This document shows, in pieces, positions 26,530 through 36,790 of a stretch of DNA of 64,000 nucleotides (position 1 is its first letter; every line of letters starts with the position of its first letter). The position numbers and the translations under genes were made by a program. Source of the stretch: Butyrivibrio sp. (GTDB lineage Bacteria > Bacillota > Clostridia > Lachnospirales > Lachnospiraceae); the NCBI GenBank assembly GCA_016297265.1, contig JAEDHB010000001.1, positions 124,001-188,000 of the forward strand, read 5' to 3'. Below the pieces are notes generated by a model. That model was given only the letters and a program-made list of their open reading frames with translations. It made no database searches and was not told where the DNA came from.

Positions 26530-27876
26530 CTAACCAATTGAAATCTTTTCCTGCGGATAACATACCGGCGGAACCTTCTTTTTCTGAAGGAATGACAATG
26601 CAAAGGACAAACTTCCGACCCTTCCGCAGAACATAAGCAGCATAATAATGCACCTTGCGCCCTCGTTAAGGTCCCTGGTCACACCCGTACTCATTCCGGC
26701 GGTTCCCATCGCAGAAAATACTTCAAACATAATATCACTAAATGCAAGATTTGTAATTGCAAGAATAACAAACAATGCCATCATACACAGAACAAGATTC
26801 AATATAAAAACCATACTGGCCTTTTTGACTGCGCCATCCTCAAATCTTCGTCTGAATATTCCGCTCTTTCCGCCCCTCATATTCGCAAAGAGGTTAACCA
26901 TAAGAACAAAAAATGTTGTGGTCTTAATACCGCCCGCCGTGGAGCCCGGTGAACCTCCGATAAACATAAGTATGCAGGTAAGCAAAAGTGAAGCTCCTTT
27001 GAGCGAACCTGTATCAATAGTATTAAATCCCGCCGTTCTTGCCGTTATGGCAGAAAACATGGATGCCAATATTCTCTCTCCAACATTCATTCCCTCCATT
27101 GTATTATCGTATTCCACAATATAGAAAAGTGTGGAACTGCTCACAATCAGGAATAATGTTGTAACAAGTACTATTTTGGTATGGAAGGAATACTTTCTGA
27201 ATTTGAATTTGTTAATTGATATGTCATCCCACACCACAAAACCGATACCGCCAATTACAATCAAACTCATAATCACGATATTAACCCATGGGTCACCGGA
27301 ATAATCACATAATGAATTGAATTCCCCGTTGACACCCATAAGGTCAAATCCGGCATTACAAAAGGCAGAAATCGAATGAAAAATACCGTAATAAATGCCC
27401 TTTGGCACACCGAAGTCAAAAGAAAATCTAATTGAAAGAAGTATTGCTCCGGCACCTTCAACCAACAAAGTTCCGCGGATAATTTTTCGGGCAAGTCTTA
27501 TAATACCGCCGATTTTAATTGTATTAACGCTCTCCTGCATCAGTCCCCTGGTTTTAAGTCCGATTTTTCTTCTGAGTATCAGGGAGAAAAGGACACCGAT
27601 GGTAATGAAGCCAAGGCCTCCAATCTGAATCAGAAAGAGAATTACTATCTGCCCAAAAAGACTCCAGTGAACATAGGTATCAACCACTACCAGACCTGTT
27701 ACGCAGGTTGAACTGACAGCCGTAAAAAGACTGTCCAAAAATGGTGTAGCAGTATGCGTTCTGGATGCAATTGGTGTACACAACAACAGGGCACCAATAA
27801 GAATGATTGCTATAAACCCATATACGATAAACTGGGTCTGTGTCAGGTGCCTCCTTGTTTTTGCCTTTCCTTTCAT
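26530..27876 (-). CDS. ktrB: Potassium uptake channel subunit, TrkH/KtrB family
   Basis: 448-residue integral membrane protein with four repeated M1-P-M2 units. The four filter loops, each with its key Gly, are visible: STCVTGLV, FCNAGFD, ARTAGFNT and MGTAGMSTG. The start is MKGKAK at 27876 behind CGGAGG. The longer in-frame extension would overlap ilvA. It works with KtrA to import K+ with the ion gradient. Placement after ilvA and ftsY appears incidental. Confidence 0.93.
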   Translation of the reverse strand: MKGKAKTRRHLTQTQFIVYGFIAIILIGALLLCTPIASRTHTATPFLDSLFTAVSSTCVTGLVVVDTYVHWSLFGQIVILFLIQIGGLGFITIGVLFSLILRRKIGLKTRGLMQESVNTIKIGGIIRLARKIIRGTLLVEGAGAILLSIRFSFDFGVPKGIYYGIFHSISAFCNAGFDLMGVNGEFNSLCDYSGDPWVNIVIMSLIVIGGIGFVVWDDISINKFKFRKYSFHTKIVLVTTLFLIVSSSTLFYIVEYDNTMEGMNVGERILASMFSAITARTAGFNTIDTGSLKGASLLLTCILMFIGGSPGSTAGGIKTTTFFVLMVNLFANMRGGKSGIFRRRFEDGAVKKASMVFILNLVLCMMALFVILAITNLAFSDIMFEVFSAMGTAGMSTGVTRDLNEGARCIIMLLMFCGRVGSLSFALSFLQKKKVPPVCYPQEKISIG

Positions 27877-27889
27877 AATTCCTCCGAAA

Positions 27890-29110
27890 TTAGAGATTAG
27901 TCTGAATAAGCTTTGGTGAATATCCGGCCTTCTCCATCTCATCAATTATTTCATTTCTATGTTCCATGCCAAATGCCTCAAGGGTTATTTTAAGCTCAAC
28001 GGCAGCATTTCTGTTAATACTTACAAACTGGTTATGTTCAAGCTTAATGACATTACCCTTCGCATCGGCAATAACCTTTGCAACCTTAAGAAGTTCACCA
28101 GGCTTATCCGGCAAAAGAACGGATATAGAGAATACCCTGCCTCTCTGGATAAGACCATGCTGTACAACTGACGACATAGTGATAACATCCATGTTACCAC
28201 CGCTCAGAATGGACACTATTTTTTTACCCTTAACATCCAGCTTCTTAAGTGCCGCTACGGATAAAAGGCCTGAATTTTCAACTATCATTTTATGATTTTC
28301 GACCATATCAAGGAAAGCTACGATAAGCTCATCATCTTCTACGGTAATTATACTGTCGATGTTTTCCTGAATATACGGAAAAATAGTACTGCCCGGAGTC
28401 TTAACTGCGGTACCATCCGCAATTGTACTCACGCTTGGAAGCGTAGTTACCTTGCCGTTCTCGAGAGAGACCTGCATGCAGTTTGCATTGGCCGGCTCCA
28501 CTCCCACCACCTTGATTTTCGGATTGAGCATTTTTGCAAGAGTGGAAACACCCGTGGCAAGTCCGCCACCGCCGATAGGTACAAGAATATAATCTACTGT
28601 AGGAAGCTCTTTGATTATTTCCATTGCAATGCTTCCCTGCCCTGTCGCAACATCAAGGTCGTCAAAAGGATGAATAAATGTAAGTCCCTGTTCCTTAGCA
28701 AGCTGTTTTGCATATTCGCAGGATTCATCATATACATTGCCGTAAAGTACAACCTCAGCGCCATAGCTCTTTGTACGGTTGATTTTGATGATAGGGGTTG
28801 ATGTCGGCATTACGATTGTTGCTTTTACGCCATATATTTTTGCCGCATAAGCAACACCCTGGGCATGATTGCCTGCGGATGCCGTAATAAGCCCCCTTCC
28901 TCTCTCTTCCTCTGTAAGTGTGCTTATTTTGTAATATGCACCCCTCACCTTGTACGCACCGGTATATTGCATATTTTCAGGCTTGAGATATACCTTGTTG
29001 CCGGTCTGGGCACTGTAATACTCACTATATACAAGTCCGGTGTCCGTTGTTACCTCTTTTACTCTTTCTGAGGCTTCTTCAAATTTTTCAAGTGTCAGCT
29101 TATCACTCAT
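27890..29110 (-). CDS. ilvA: Threonine ammonia-lyase with C-terminal ACT domain
   Basis: PLP enzyme that deaminates threonine to 2-oxobutyrate, feeding isoleucine synthesis or threonine breakdown. 406 residues. The PLP Lys is in GAYKVRGA, the phosphate loop in GGGGLATG, and SGGNMD lies near the end of the catalytic domain. One ACT-like domain follows (about 325-406), as in the roughly 400-residue ilvA/tdcB form. The ATG at 29110 is set by AAGGGAGA and lies 1 base past the ftsY stop. Biosynthetic versus catabolic role is not resolved. Confidence 0.92.
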   Translation of the reverse strand: MSDKLTLEKFEEASERVKEVTTDTGLVYSEYYSAQTGNKVYLKPENMQYTGAYKVRGAYYKISTLTEEERGRGLITASAGNHAQGVAYAAKIYGVKATIVMPTSTPIIKINRTKSYGAEVVLYGNVYDESCEYAKQLAKEQGLTFIHPFDDLDVATGQGSIAMEIIKELPTVDYILVPIGGGGLATGVSTLAKMLNPKIKVVGVEPANANCMQVSLENGKVTTLPSVSTIADGTAVKTPGSTIFPYIQENIDSIITVEDDELIVAFLDMVENHKMIVENSGLLSVAALKKLDVKGKKIVSILSGGNMDVITMSSVVQHGLIQRGRVFSISVLLPDKPGELLKVAKVIADAKGNVIKLEHNQFVSINRNAAVELKITLEAFGMEHRNEIIDEMEKAGYSPKLIQTNL

Positions 29111-29111
29111 T

Positions 29112-30038
29112 TTATGCATCTCCCTTTGTATCAAATAATGCGTTAACAAAATCCTCTGAATTGAACTTCTGCAAATCTTCAATCTGTTCGCCCACACCAA
29201 TGTATTTTACAGGAACGCCGTACTCTGACTGGATTGCAACCGCAATACCGCCCTTGGCTGTTCCATCCATTTTAGTCAGGATAATACCTGATATATCGCT
29301 GACTTCATTGAATTCCTTCAACTGTGCCAAAGCATTCTGACCCGTCGTTCCATCGAGAACAATCAGAGTCTCCCTGTGAACATCCGGATATTCCCTGTCA
29401 ATGATTTTATTGATTTTTTTCAATTCATCCATAAGGTTTTTCTTATTGTGAAGTCTTCCAGCCGTATCGCAGATAAGCACATCCGCTTTTCGGGCTTTGC
29501 TGGCCTGGATGGCGTCAAAAATAACTGCGCCAGGGTCCGCGCCTTCACTCTGGGCAATGATGTCAACATCGGCTCTGTGTGCCCATTCCTCCAGCTGTTC
29601 AATTGCGGCCGCTCTAAAGGTATCTGCAGCTGCCAGAATAACCTTTTTGCCCATCGAATGAAGTCCTGCAGCAAGTTTTCCGATTGAAGTGGTCTTTCCA
29701 ACACCGTTAACGCCTATGACAAGCACTACTGACTTAGTGTTTTCAAATTCATATTCGTTTTCGCCCAGGTTCATCTGTTCCTTGATGGATTTTACCAGCA
29801 AATCCTTGCATTCAATAGGATCCTTTATTTTATTCGCCTTAACCATCTGCTTAAGGTTTTCAATAATACTTTCCGTGGTTGCGACACCGACATCCCCCAT
29901 GATCAGCGTCTCTTCAAGCTCCTCATAAAATTCCTCATCAATTTTTGTGAAGCCGTGAAAAATTGAATTCAAACCCGATACAACATTATCCCTTGTTTTG
30001 GTAAGACCGGAAACAAGTTTTTTAAAAATTGATGCCAT
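29112..30038 (-). CDS. ftsY: Signal recognition particle receptor FtsY
   Basis: 308-residue GTPase that docks SRP-ribosome complexes at the membrane. It has the N-domain helices (1-90), then the G domain with [35 protein letters not shown] and [10 protein letters not shown]. The acidic A domain is missing, as in many Firmicutes. AAGGAGA precedes the ATG. It follows smc by 12 bases. Confidence 0.97.
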   Translation of the reverse strand: MASIFKKLVSGLTKTRDNVVSGLNSIFHGFTKIDEEFYEELEETLIMGDVGVATTESIIENLKQMVKANKIKDPIECKDLLVKSIKEQMNLGENEYEFENTKSVVLVIGVNGVGKTTSIGKLAAGLHSMGKKVILAAADTFRAAAIEQLEEWAHRADVDIIAQSEGADPGAVIFDAIQASKARKADVLICDTAGRLHNKKNLMDELKKINKIIDREYPDVHRETLIVLDGTTGQNALAQLKEFNEVSDISGIILTKMDGTAKGGIAVAIQSEYGVPVKYIGVGEQIEDLQKFNSEDFVNALFDTKGDA

Positions 30039-30050
30039 ATATATATCTCC

Positions 30051-33000
30051 TTAATTCTTTTGCTTTTCGTCAAGCTGATTTGATACTAAATCAACTGACA
30101 CAAGAGTCGATACACCTTTTTCCTGCATTGTAATTCCGTATAGTCTGTCGGCAGCAGCCATGGTACCTCGTCTGTGAGTAATAACAATAAACTGTGTGTT
30201 CTTGGTGAGATTATGCAGGTATTTTGCATATCTGTCAACATTTGAATCATCTAACGCCGCCTCGATTTCATCCAGAAGGCAGAATGGCGATGGCTTAAGA
30301 TTCTGTATGGCGAACAAAAGACATATTGCAGTTAATGCTTTTTCTCCGCCTGACAGCTGCATCATGTTCTGAAGCTTTTTACCCGGTGGCTGGGAAATAA
30401 TTGAAATATTAGCTTCCAATATATCCATTTCTTCATCGATTTCAATGGTTCCTTTTCCGCCGCCAAACAGTTGCTTAAATACTTTGTCAAATTCAACCTT
30501 AATTTCCTCAAATTTTTCTGTGAACTTATTTCGCATTCCGGTATCAAGCTCTTTGATTACATCAACCAGTTTTTCAGTAGCAATAATAAGATCATCATGC
30601 TGTTTCTTGAGGAATTCATAGCGTTCCGCAACCTCTTTGTATTCTTCGATTGCATTGACATTGACGTCTCCGAGTTTTTTGATATTTCCCTTCGTTTCCG
30701 TTACGGTTTGCTTTATTTCCTTTTCATCATTAATACTATCATCCCTCATCTGAGCAGCCTGATTGAGGGTTATTTCATAGGATTCCCACATGTAATCCAT
30801 GCGGCCTTCCATTGCACTCTCATATTTTTCCTTCTGCTGAACAAGTCGGAATTGTTCTTTTTCAAGGTTGACAAGTTTTTCCTGGCATGCCTCTCTTGAA
30901 TCAAAGAAGCTCTTAATCGATGTATTAAGCTCCTCCTTGCGGTTTTTAAGAGTCGCAACTTCTTCGATAATCGCGCTGATTTTTTCCTCAGCAAGCTTTA
31001 TCGTATCCGTTATCTGCTCAATTTCACTGTTCTTTGTCTCAATTTCTTTTGCGGAATCTTCCTTGTTATCCAAAAGCATATCAATGCTTTCCCTATATCT
31101 GTCGATATCCCTGAGCGCTCTTTTTATGCTTTCCTCGATAAATGTTGATTCCTGGGTAATCTTGGAGTATTCAATATTGGTCTCTGTTGCTATCCTCTGC
31201 CTGTCAACAAGTTCAATTTTAACAGCTTCCATTCTTTCGGTCATCTGTTCAATTTCAACTGTTGCTTCATCATTGTCCTGCTCAATCTGTGCAAGCTCAT
31301 ATTTCAGAGAAGACAAGCTCTCATTAATCTCCTGAATCTGTTTTTCAATATCCTCAGCCTCACGCTTATTGCTGTTATACCTGTCCTTAACCTCATTCTG
31401 TCTTGTCTCCAGCTGGTCAAACTTCATTTTTGCGGTATTGAGTTTAAGTTTTTCGGTCTGAAGTTCTTCATTCAAAGCATTAACTTCTTCAAGAAGCTTT
31501 GCAGACTCAGCTTTTTCAGCGTCTGTTTTTTCCTGAATGGAAGTAACTGCAGCTTTTGTCTTTGCAATTATTTCTTCAAGTTCTTCGATTTCCCTCTTTC
31601 GGCCCAGAAGATTACTGCTGTTTTTGAAGGCACCACCGGTCATTGAGCCGCCCGGATTCAGCAATTCACCTTCCAGTGTAACAATTTTAAGGGACTGTCT
31701 GTATTTTCTGTTCAAAGCAATTGCATTGTCTATATTATCGGCAACTACGCATCTTCCAAGCAGATAACTCACAAGATTGTCATACTTTGAATCATTATCA
31801 ACAAGCTCTGACGCATATCCTATGAAGCCTTTTTCTCTGCTGAGATCTTCCTTCGGAACTCTTCCGCTTACATTGTTCAACGGTAAAAAAGTAGCTCTTC
31901 CGTATCTGTTTTCCTTCAGATACTGTATCATTTCCTTTGCTGTTTTTTCATCCTCTGTAACAATATTCTGAATTGTTCCGCCCAGTGCTGTTTCAATTGC
32001 AACCTCATATTTTTTCTCGGATTTAACAATATCCGCAACAACGCCTACTATTCCCGGATTACTGTCCTTAGCTTCCATGACTTTGCGGATGCTGTTGCCG
32101 TAGCCGTCATATCTTTCTGCGATATTTTTAAGGCTTTCCAGTCTTGAGCTTGCCCTCATAGCCTGTTCTTTGGCGTCCGTAAGTTTTTGTTCATTAAGCT
32201 TTATATGTTCACGGATATCATTGCGGCGCGCAGCTTTTTTATATATCTCTTCGTTAATTCTGTCAATTCCGTGATTTATCTCATCCAGTTCCTTCTGCTG
32301 TTCGCTTATGGTTGAATCAAAGCGGCTCTCATCAGTTTTGAAATTGATAAGTCTGCTGTTAAGCTCTGCCTTACGAATTCCAATCTGTTCAAGCATTGTC
32401 TGATATCTCTGCATATTAGTTCTTATTAAACCAATCTGATTGAGATTATCATATGTAACCTGTTTTCTGCGGTCTATTTCTTCCTGAAGATTATTGGATT
32501 CATCGGTCAGTCTGCTTACTTCATTTTCAGATTCCTGATGTTTCATTCTCGCATCGTCCAGATCATTTGTCATAGCAAATTTCTGTTTGAGGAGCTTGCT
32601 CTTTTCCTCAGTTCTCTCAGCAATCTGGTCCTCTATTGCCTTGATTCGTTCTGCAAGATGCTCATCATTTGAATTTGCGGATTTTATCTGTTCCTTGAGA
32701 AGCTCGATATGGTTAACAAGCTTATTTTTATCAATTTCAGCCTGACTGTTTTCAGCATTGAGTTCATCTATTTTGTTGCTGATTGCTTCAATATCCGCAT
32801 TCTTCTCGTCATAGACACTTTTTATCTTTTCAAATTCAACTCTCGTCTCGTCAATGTCATGATTAACAATCCCAAGTTTTGCTTCTACTTCTGCAATACT
32901 TTTCTTGTTGGCTTCATGCTCTATTAAAAAGAGATTTACTTCATATTTTTTCAAAATATCCCGCAGTCTGAGGTATTCTTTTGCCTTCTCGGATTGTTTT

Positions 33001-33617
33001 GCAAGAGGTCCAACCTGTTTTTCAAGCTCCGCAAGGATATCATTGATACGAACAAGATTATTATTCTCACTCTCAAGATTCTTAACTGCGGCTGCTTTTC
33101 TTTTTTTGTATTTTACGATTCCCGCAGCTTCATCAAACAGCTCCCTGCGTTCCTCAGGCTTACCGCTGAGAATTTTGTCAATCTGACCCTGTCCGATAAT
33201 GGAATAACCTTCCTTACCGATACCGGTGTCATAAAACAACTCATTGATATCCTTCAAACGACAGTTATTACCATTCAACAGATATTCACTTTCCCCTGAA
33301 CGGAATACTCTACGGGTAACGGTCACTTCATCATAGTCAATATCCAGCTGGTGGTCGGAATTGTCAATGGTCAGCGAAACCGCCGCGAAGCTCACCGGCT
33401 TTCTGGTCTCGGTACCTGCAAAAATAATATCCTCCATTTTGGCACCTCGAAGCTGCTTGGCGCTCTGTTCACCAAGAACCCAGCGTACCGCGTCGGCAAT
33501 ATTACTTTTTCCCGAACCGTTTGGTCCGACAATACCGGTAATTCCGTTATCAAATTCAAATACTAATTTATTGGCAAAGGATTTAAATCCCTGCACATCG
33601 ATTCTCTTTAAATACAT
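30051..33617 (-). CDS. smc: Chromosome segregation ATPase SMC
   Basis: 1188 residues. Walker A GPNGSGKSN is at about 32-40. Two long coiled coils flank a hinge (about 500-680; the GYGNSIRKVMEA and NPGGSMTGGAF region). The C-terminal head has LSGGEKALTA and Walker B FCLLDEIEAALDD. It compacts and separates the chromosome with ScpAB, whose genes are not here. It lies between rnc and ftsY, the widely conserved order. Confidence 0.97.
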   Translation of the reverse strand: MYLKRIDVQGFKSFANKLVFEFDNGITGIVGPNGSGKSNIADAVRWVLGEQSAKQLRGAKMEDIIFAGTETRKPVSFAAVSLTIDNSDHQLDIDYDEVTVTRRVFRSGESEYLLNGNNCRLKDINELFYDTGIGKEGYSIIGQGQIDKILSGKPEERRELFDEAAGIVKYKKRKAAAVKNLESENNNLVRINDILAELEKQVGPLAKQSEKAKEYLRLRDILKKYEVNLFLIEHEANKKSIAEVEAKLGIVNHDIDETRVEFEKIKSVYDEKNADIEAISNKIDELNAENSQAEIDKNKLVNHIELLKEQIKSANSNDEHLAERIKAIEDQIAERTEEKSKLLKQKFAMTNDLDDARMKHQESENEVSRLTDESNNLQEEIDRRKQVTYDNLNQIGLIRTNMQRYQTMLEQIGIRKAELNSRLINFKTDESRFDSTISEQQKELDEINHGIDRINEEIYKKAARRNDIREHIKLNEQKLTDAKEQAMRASSRLESLKNIAERYDGYGNSIRKVMEAKDSNPGIVGVVADIVKSEKKYEVAIETALGGTIQNIVTEDEKTAKEMIQYLKENRYGRATFLPLNNVSGRVPKEDLSREKGFIGYASELVDNDSKYDNLVSYLLGRCVVADNIDNAIALNRKYRQSLKIVTLEGELLNPGGSMTGGAFKNSSNLLGRKREIEELEEIIAKTKAAVTSIQEKTDAEKAESAKLLEEVNALNEELQTEKLKLNTAKMKFDQLETRQNEVKDRYNSNKREAEDIEKQIQEINESLSSLKYELAQIEQDNDEATVEIEQMTERMEAVKIELVDRQRIATETNIEYSKITQESTFIEESIKRALRDIDRYRESIDMLLDNKEDSAKEIETKNSEIEQITDTIKLAEEKISAIIEEVATLKNRKEELNTSIKSFFDSREACQEKLVNLEKEQFRLVQQKEKYESAMEGRMDYMWESYEITLNQAAQMRDDSINDEKEIKQTVTETKGNIKKLGDVNVNAIEEYKEVAERYEFLKKQHDDLIIATEKLVDVIKELDTGMRNKFTEKFEEIKVEFDKVFKQLFGGGKGTIEIDEEMDILEANISIISQPPGKKLQNMMQLSGGEKALTAICLLFAIQNLKPSPFCLLDEIEAALDDSNVDRYAKYLHNLTKNTQFIVITHRRGTMAAADRLYGITMQEKGVSTLVSVDLVSNQLDEKQKN

Positions 33618-33624
33618 AGTTCAC

Positions 33625-34317
33625 CTAAATTATACTTTCGTTCTTCAGATTGATTATGGCATTGTATGCCGCCTGCTGCTCTGAAGCTTTTTTATTGCGT
33701 CCCATTCCCTCTCCCAGTATTTTACCACCAAGTTTTACCTGTGTGGTAAAATTTTTACAATGGGCAGGGCCTGATTCATCAACAAGGACATATTCTAAGG
33801 TCATTTTCGTAACTGCCTGTACTTTCTCCTGCAAAATAGACTTGCTGTCAATAAACTGTCTTTTGCGCTCCATATCATTAAGAATATGATTAGCCACAAA
33901 ATCTCTGGCACATTCAATGCCTCCATCCTTAAACACAGCACCAAGTATTGCCTCAACAGCATCGCTTGTAATGGAGTCCCTGAATCTGCCACCGGCTGAA
34001 TCTTCCCCCTTCCCCAGCAAAAGAGCATCCTGTATTTCCATATCTGCGGCGCAGATTGCAAGTGCCTTTTCGCATACGAGGCTTGCCCGCATTTTGGACA
34101 TTTCCCCCTCGGGCATATCAGGATATTTTTCAAACAAAACCTCACTGACGGTCAATTCCAATACAGCATCTCCCAAAAATTCCAGCCGCTCATTATTCAT
34201 CAATTTATCATGATGAACCTCGTTGCCGTAGGAGCTGTGGGTAACAGCCAGTTTAAGAAGGCTTTTATCCTTGAAACAATAGCCGATTCGACTCTCAAGT
34301 TCTGATAAACTATTCAT
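33625..34317 (-). CDS. rnc: Ribonuclease III
   Basis: 230-residue double-strand-specific endonuclease for rRNA and mRNA processing. The catalytic signature NERLEFLGDAVLEL is at about 40-53. The second acidic cluster, SDAVEAILGAVF, follows, and a C-terminal dsRNA-binding domain (about 155-228) ends in KKASEQQAAYNAI. GGGAG precedes the ATG. Confidence 0.97.
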   Translation of the reverse strand: MNSLSELESRIGYCFKDKSLLKLAVTHSSYGNEVHHDKLMNNERLEFLGDAVLELTVSEVLFEKYPDMPEGEMSKMRASLVCEKALAICAADMEIQDALLLGKGEDSAGGRFRDSITSDAVEAILGAVFKDGGIECARDFVANHILNDMERKRQFIDSKSILQEKVQAVTKMTLEYVLVDESGPAHCKNFTTQVKLGGKILGEGMGRNKKASEQQAAYNAIINLKNESII

Positions 34318-34350
34318 TATTATTCTCCCATATTATTCCGATTACAACGC

Positions 34351-34372
34351 AAAAAGCCCATTGCTGGGCTTT
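34351..34372 (-). terminator. Terminator between acpP and rnc
   Basis: AAAGCCCA / TGGGCTTT with a 4-base loop and a T5 run on the minus strand, 60 bases after acpP. It should reduce flow from the highly expressed acpP into rnc-smc-ftsY. Confidence 0.8.
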
Positions 34373-34432
34373 ATTGCTATCTTTCATCTTATTTTCTTCA
34401 CATAGAATAATCTCGAAACAAGATGATTTTTC

Positions 34433-34663
34433 TTAGTTAAGTGCGTTTTTAATCTGCTCAACTGCATCCGCTACAGTAACAATTGACTCTGCGGCATCAT
34501 TAGGAATCTCAATATCAAATTCTTCCTCAATTCCCATAATAATCTGGAACACATCTAATGAATCAGCTCCTAAATCGTCTACAAAAGTAGTATCCATTGT
34601 GATATCATTAGCATCAATGTTTAAAACCTCAGCTATAATTCGCTGAATCTTCTCAAATTCCAT
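34433..34663 (-). CDS. acpP: Acyl carrier protein
   Basis: 76 residues, acidic, four-helix carrier of fatty-acid synthesis. The phosphopantetheine Ser is in [18 protein letters not shown] precedes the ATG. It follows plsX by 28 bases, so a lipid-synthesis unit is formed. Confidence 0.97.
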   Translation of the reverse strand: MEFEKIQRIIAEVLNIDANDITMDTTFVDDLGADSLDVFQIIMGIEEEFDIEIPNDAAESIVTVADAVEQIKNALN

Positions 34664-34691
34664 ATTTGCTTTCCTTTCTATTTAAGAATTA

Positions 34692-35696
34692 TTATTGAAT
34701 TAATGATTCTCTTATTTTGCCTGTTATATCCGCCTCTACAAATGATACGCACTGAAAAATGGAATTGCGTATCTCCTTTGCCTTTGACGAACCGTGGGAC
34801 TTAACAACAAGTCCATTCAAACCTATCATCGGTGCTCCGCCATATTCACTGGCATCATATTTTTTAAGTACCTTCTTAAGTGCAGGCTTAATAAGTAACG
34901 CACCCAGCTTGGATCTGAAACTCGACATTAAGCTTGCCTTAATCTCTGAGAAAAGTGTTGCTCCGACTCCTTCAAACATCTTAAGTATGCAATTTCCAAC
35001 AAATGCATCGCAAACCATCACATCCGCGTAACCTGACGGAACATCCCTGGCTTCAATACTTCCGATGAAATTGATATCATCGCATTCCTTAAGCAGAGGA
35101 AAGGTTTCCTTAACAAGGGCATTCCCCTTCTCCTCCTCAGCGCCAATATTGACAATTGCAACTCTTGGATTCTCTATACCCATAACATATTTCATATAGA
35201 TGGAACCCATTCTTGCAAATTTGACAAGATGGTCCGAACGGGCATCAACATTTGCACCGCAATCCACCAAAAGCGCAGGACCTTTAGATGTTGGAAGAAC
35301 AGGTGCCAAAGGCGGTCTGTCAATACCTTTGATTCTGCCGACAATAGCCTGGCCACCAACCAGAACAGCACCGGTGCTGCCCGCAGATACAAACGCATCT
35401 GCCTTGCCTTCTTTAACAAGCTTTAATGCAATTACCAATGATGATTCTTTTTTCCTTCTGATTGCATGAACCGGATGCTCTGCAGTCTCGATTACATCAT
35501 CTGCATTTACAACAGTTATCCTGCTCTCATCGAACTTGTATTTGGCTAATTCCGCTTTGACAATTTCTTCACGTCCTACCAATGTGACTGCAACCTTGTC
35601 ATTCTCATTAACCGCATCAACAGCTCCCTTAACTATTTCAAAAGGAGCATTGTCGCCTCCCATTGCATCAACTGCAACATTTACAGGATTCGCCAT
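34692..35696 (-). CDS. plsX: Phosphate acyltransferase
   Basis: Makes acyl-phosphate from acyl-ACP for phosphatidate synthesis. 334 residues. MGGDNAPFEIVKGA opens the protein; the SAGSTGAVLVGG and YGGAPMIGLNG segments are family hallmarks. The start is MANPVN at 35696, with GGAGGAAAG upstream; a start five codons earlier would swallow that site. It follows a region with two overlapping promoters. Confidence 0.96.
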   Translation of the reverse strand: MANPVNVAVDAMGGDNAPFEIVKGAVDAVNENDKVAVTLVGREEIVKAELAKYKFDESRITVVNADDVIETAEHPVHAIRRKKESSLVIALKLVKEGKADAFVSAGSTGAVLVGGQAIVGRIKGIDRPPLAPVLPTSKGPALLVDCGANVDARSDHLVKFARMGSIYMKYVMGIENPRVAIVNIGAEEEKGNALVKETFPLLKECDDINFIGSIEARDVPSGYADVMVCDAFVGNCILKMFEGVGATLFSEIKASLMSSFRSKLGALLIKPALKKVLKKYDASEYGGAPMIGLNGLVVKSHGSSKAKEIRNSIFQCVSFVEADITGKIRESLIQ

Positions 35697-35727
35697 TTCT
35701 CTTTCCTCCATTAATCCACAACGGTCT

Positions 35728-35775
35728 AGAGTTAATATACTAAAAAATTATATATAAATCAACTCTTTTTTACAA
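35728..35775 (-). promoter_or_regulatory. Overlapping promoters and dyad before plsX-acpP
   Basis: Promoter A: TTGATT (35757-35762), 17 bases, TATATT (35734-35739). Promoter B: TTGTAA (35770-35775), 17 bases, TATAAT (35747-35752). An inverted repeat, AGAGTTAAT (35728-35736) and ATCAACTCT (35758-35766), matches at eight of nine positions. It lies across the -10 and -35 of promoter A, as an operator would. Confidence 0.6.
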
Positions 35776-35838
35776 TATGTATGTGTTTTAATATAACAAA
35801 AGACAATTTGGTTTTACATATCGTAAGACAATCCGTTG

Positions 35839-35899
35839 GAAAAAAAATTAAACCGAGCTCCAGCAGTCGGATTTTATCCGAATTTTAGAGATCGGTTTA
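35839..35899 (-). terminator. Terminator after rpmF
   Basis: An outer 9-bp stem TTAAACCGA / TCGGTTTAA (35847-35855, 35891-35899) encloses an inner 6-bp hairpin TCGGAT / ATCCGA. T8 follows on the minus strand. It is a strong two-tier terminator 60-120 bases after the rpmF stop. Confidence 0.88.
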
Positions 35900-35961
35900 A
35901 TAAATAATCATTTCTGATGTCTAATAAATTGGAATATTTATCCGCATAGCGAATAATCTCA

Positions 35962-36141
35962 TTATTCCTGAACGAGAATTTCTTTCTTATTGTATGAACC
36001 ACAAGCTTTACAAACTCTGTGTGACATCATAAGAGCTCCGCATTTGCTACACTTAACTAAGTTAGGTGCGCTCATTTTCCAGTTTGCTCTTCTCATATCT
36101 CTATGAGATTTTGATGATTTGTTCTTTGGACAGATTGACAT
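35962..36141 (-). CDS. rpmF: 50S ribosomal protein L32
   Basis: 59 residues beginning MSICPKNKSSKSHRDMRRAN. A zinc ribbon of CSKCG and CKACG sits in the second half. GGAGG precedes the ATG by six bases. It follows yceD by 48 bases, the usual yceD-rpmF pair. Confidence 0.96.
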   Translation of the reverse strand: MSICPKNKSSKSHRDMRRANWKMSAPNLVKCSKCGALMMSHRVCKACGSYNKKEILVQE

Positions 36142-36189
36142 GGTTTACACCTCCTTGATATTGTCATAAAAGCTAAGCTTTTCTATTGA

Positions 36190-36735
36190 CTATTGATTAA
36201 ATTGCTTGAAAATATCACTAATCACTGCCATTCTCGGATCCGGTACAAAAGTATCGCAATCACAGGACTGCTTATTAAGATTAATGCCACAAGCCCTGCA
36301 AATTCCTTTGCAGTCCTCCTTACAAAGTGTTTTCATAGGGAGGTTCATAATAATTTCAGGATAAAGCAGAACATCAACATCAATGCAGTTATCATCGATT
36401 AGATTCTCGTCCTCGACCGGTTCTGGATTGTTAAAATCCACTTCCCTGTCTATCTCGAACGTAACATCAACGGATTGACACTCCAGACATCTGTCGCAGG
36501 GAATGTCCAGCACTATATTGCCCTTGCCGTTAATCTCAACCTTATTCCCACCCAGAGATTTGACGTTAAGTATTGTCTTACCGACGTCCTGAATAGCATA
36601 TTCAACACCCTTAAGAGCAATTGTCGTCATCTCGGGATATACTGTGAATTCCTTTGTCTTACTGACAAACCCTTCATCATTAGAATGCTTGTTACGTGCA
36701 CTATCGACAACCAATTCTGATAAATCAATTTTCAT
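36190..36735 (-). CDS. yceD: YceD/DUF177 family protein
   Basis: 181 residues. DUF177 proteins are needed for normal 23S rRNA accumulation in some species; the mechanism is unknown. Four cysteines in two pairs (CDRC..C and CKGICRACG) suggest metal binding. The ATG at 36735 follows GTGGGTGA. An upstream in-frame start would lie inside the promoter hairpin and is rejected. It precedes rpmF. Confidence 0.9.
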   Translation of the reverse strand: MKIDLSELVVDSARNKHSNDEGFVSKTKEFTVYPEMTTIALKGVEYAIQDVGKTILNVKSLGGNKVEINGKGNIVLDIPCDRCLECQSVDVTFEIDREVDFNNPEPVEDENLIDDNCIDVDVLLYPEIIMNLPMKTLCKEDCKGICRACGINLNKQSCDCDTFVPDPRMAVISDIFKQFNQ

Positions 36736-36761
36736 AATGTCACCCACTTGTTCAAATGATA

Positions 36762-36790
36762 AATACAGGTGTGGAATGCACACCTGTATT
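36762..36790 (-). promoter_or_regulatory. Dyad at the start site of yceD-rpmF (5' stem-loop or operator)
   Basis: A perfect 12-bp inverted repeat AATACAGGTGTG / CACACCTGTATT around five bases abuts the -10 of the yceD promoter. A transcript starting near 36784 would begin with a 7-bp hairpin (AGGTGTG/CACACCT). No T-run follows on the minus strand, so it is not a good ackA terminator. Confidence 0.6.

Noticed and set aside
36762..36790. The strong hairpin after ackA as a terminator
   Set aside because: No T-run follows in the direction of ackA, and a consensus promoter for yceD precedes it directly.
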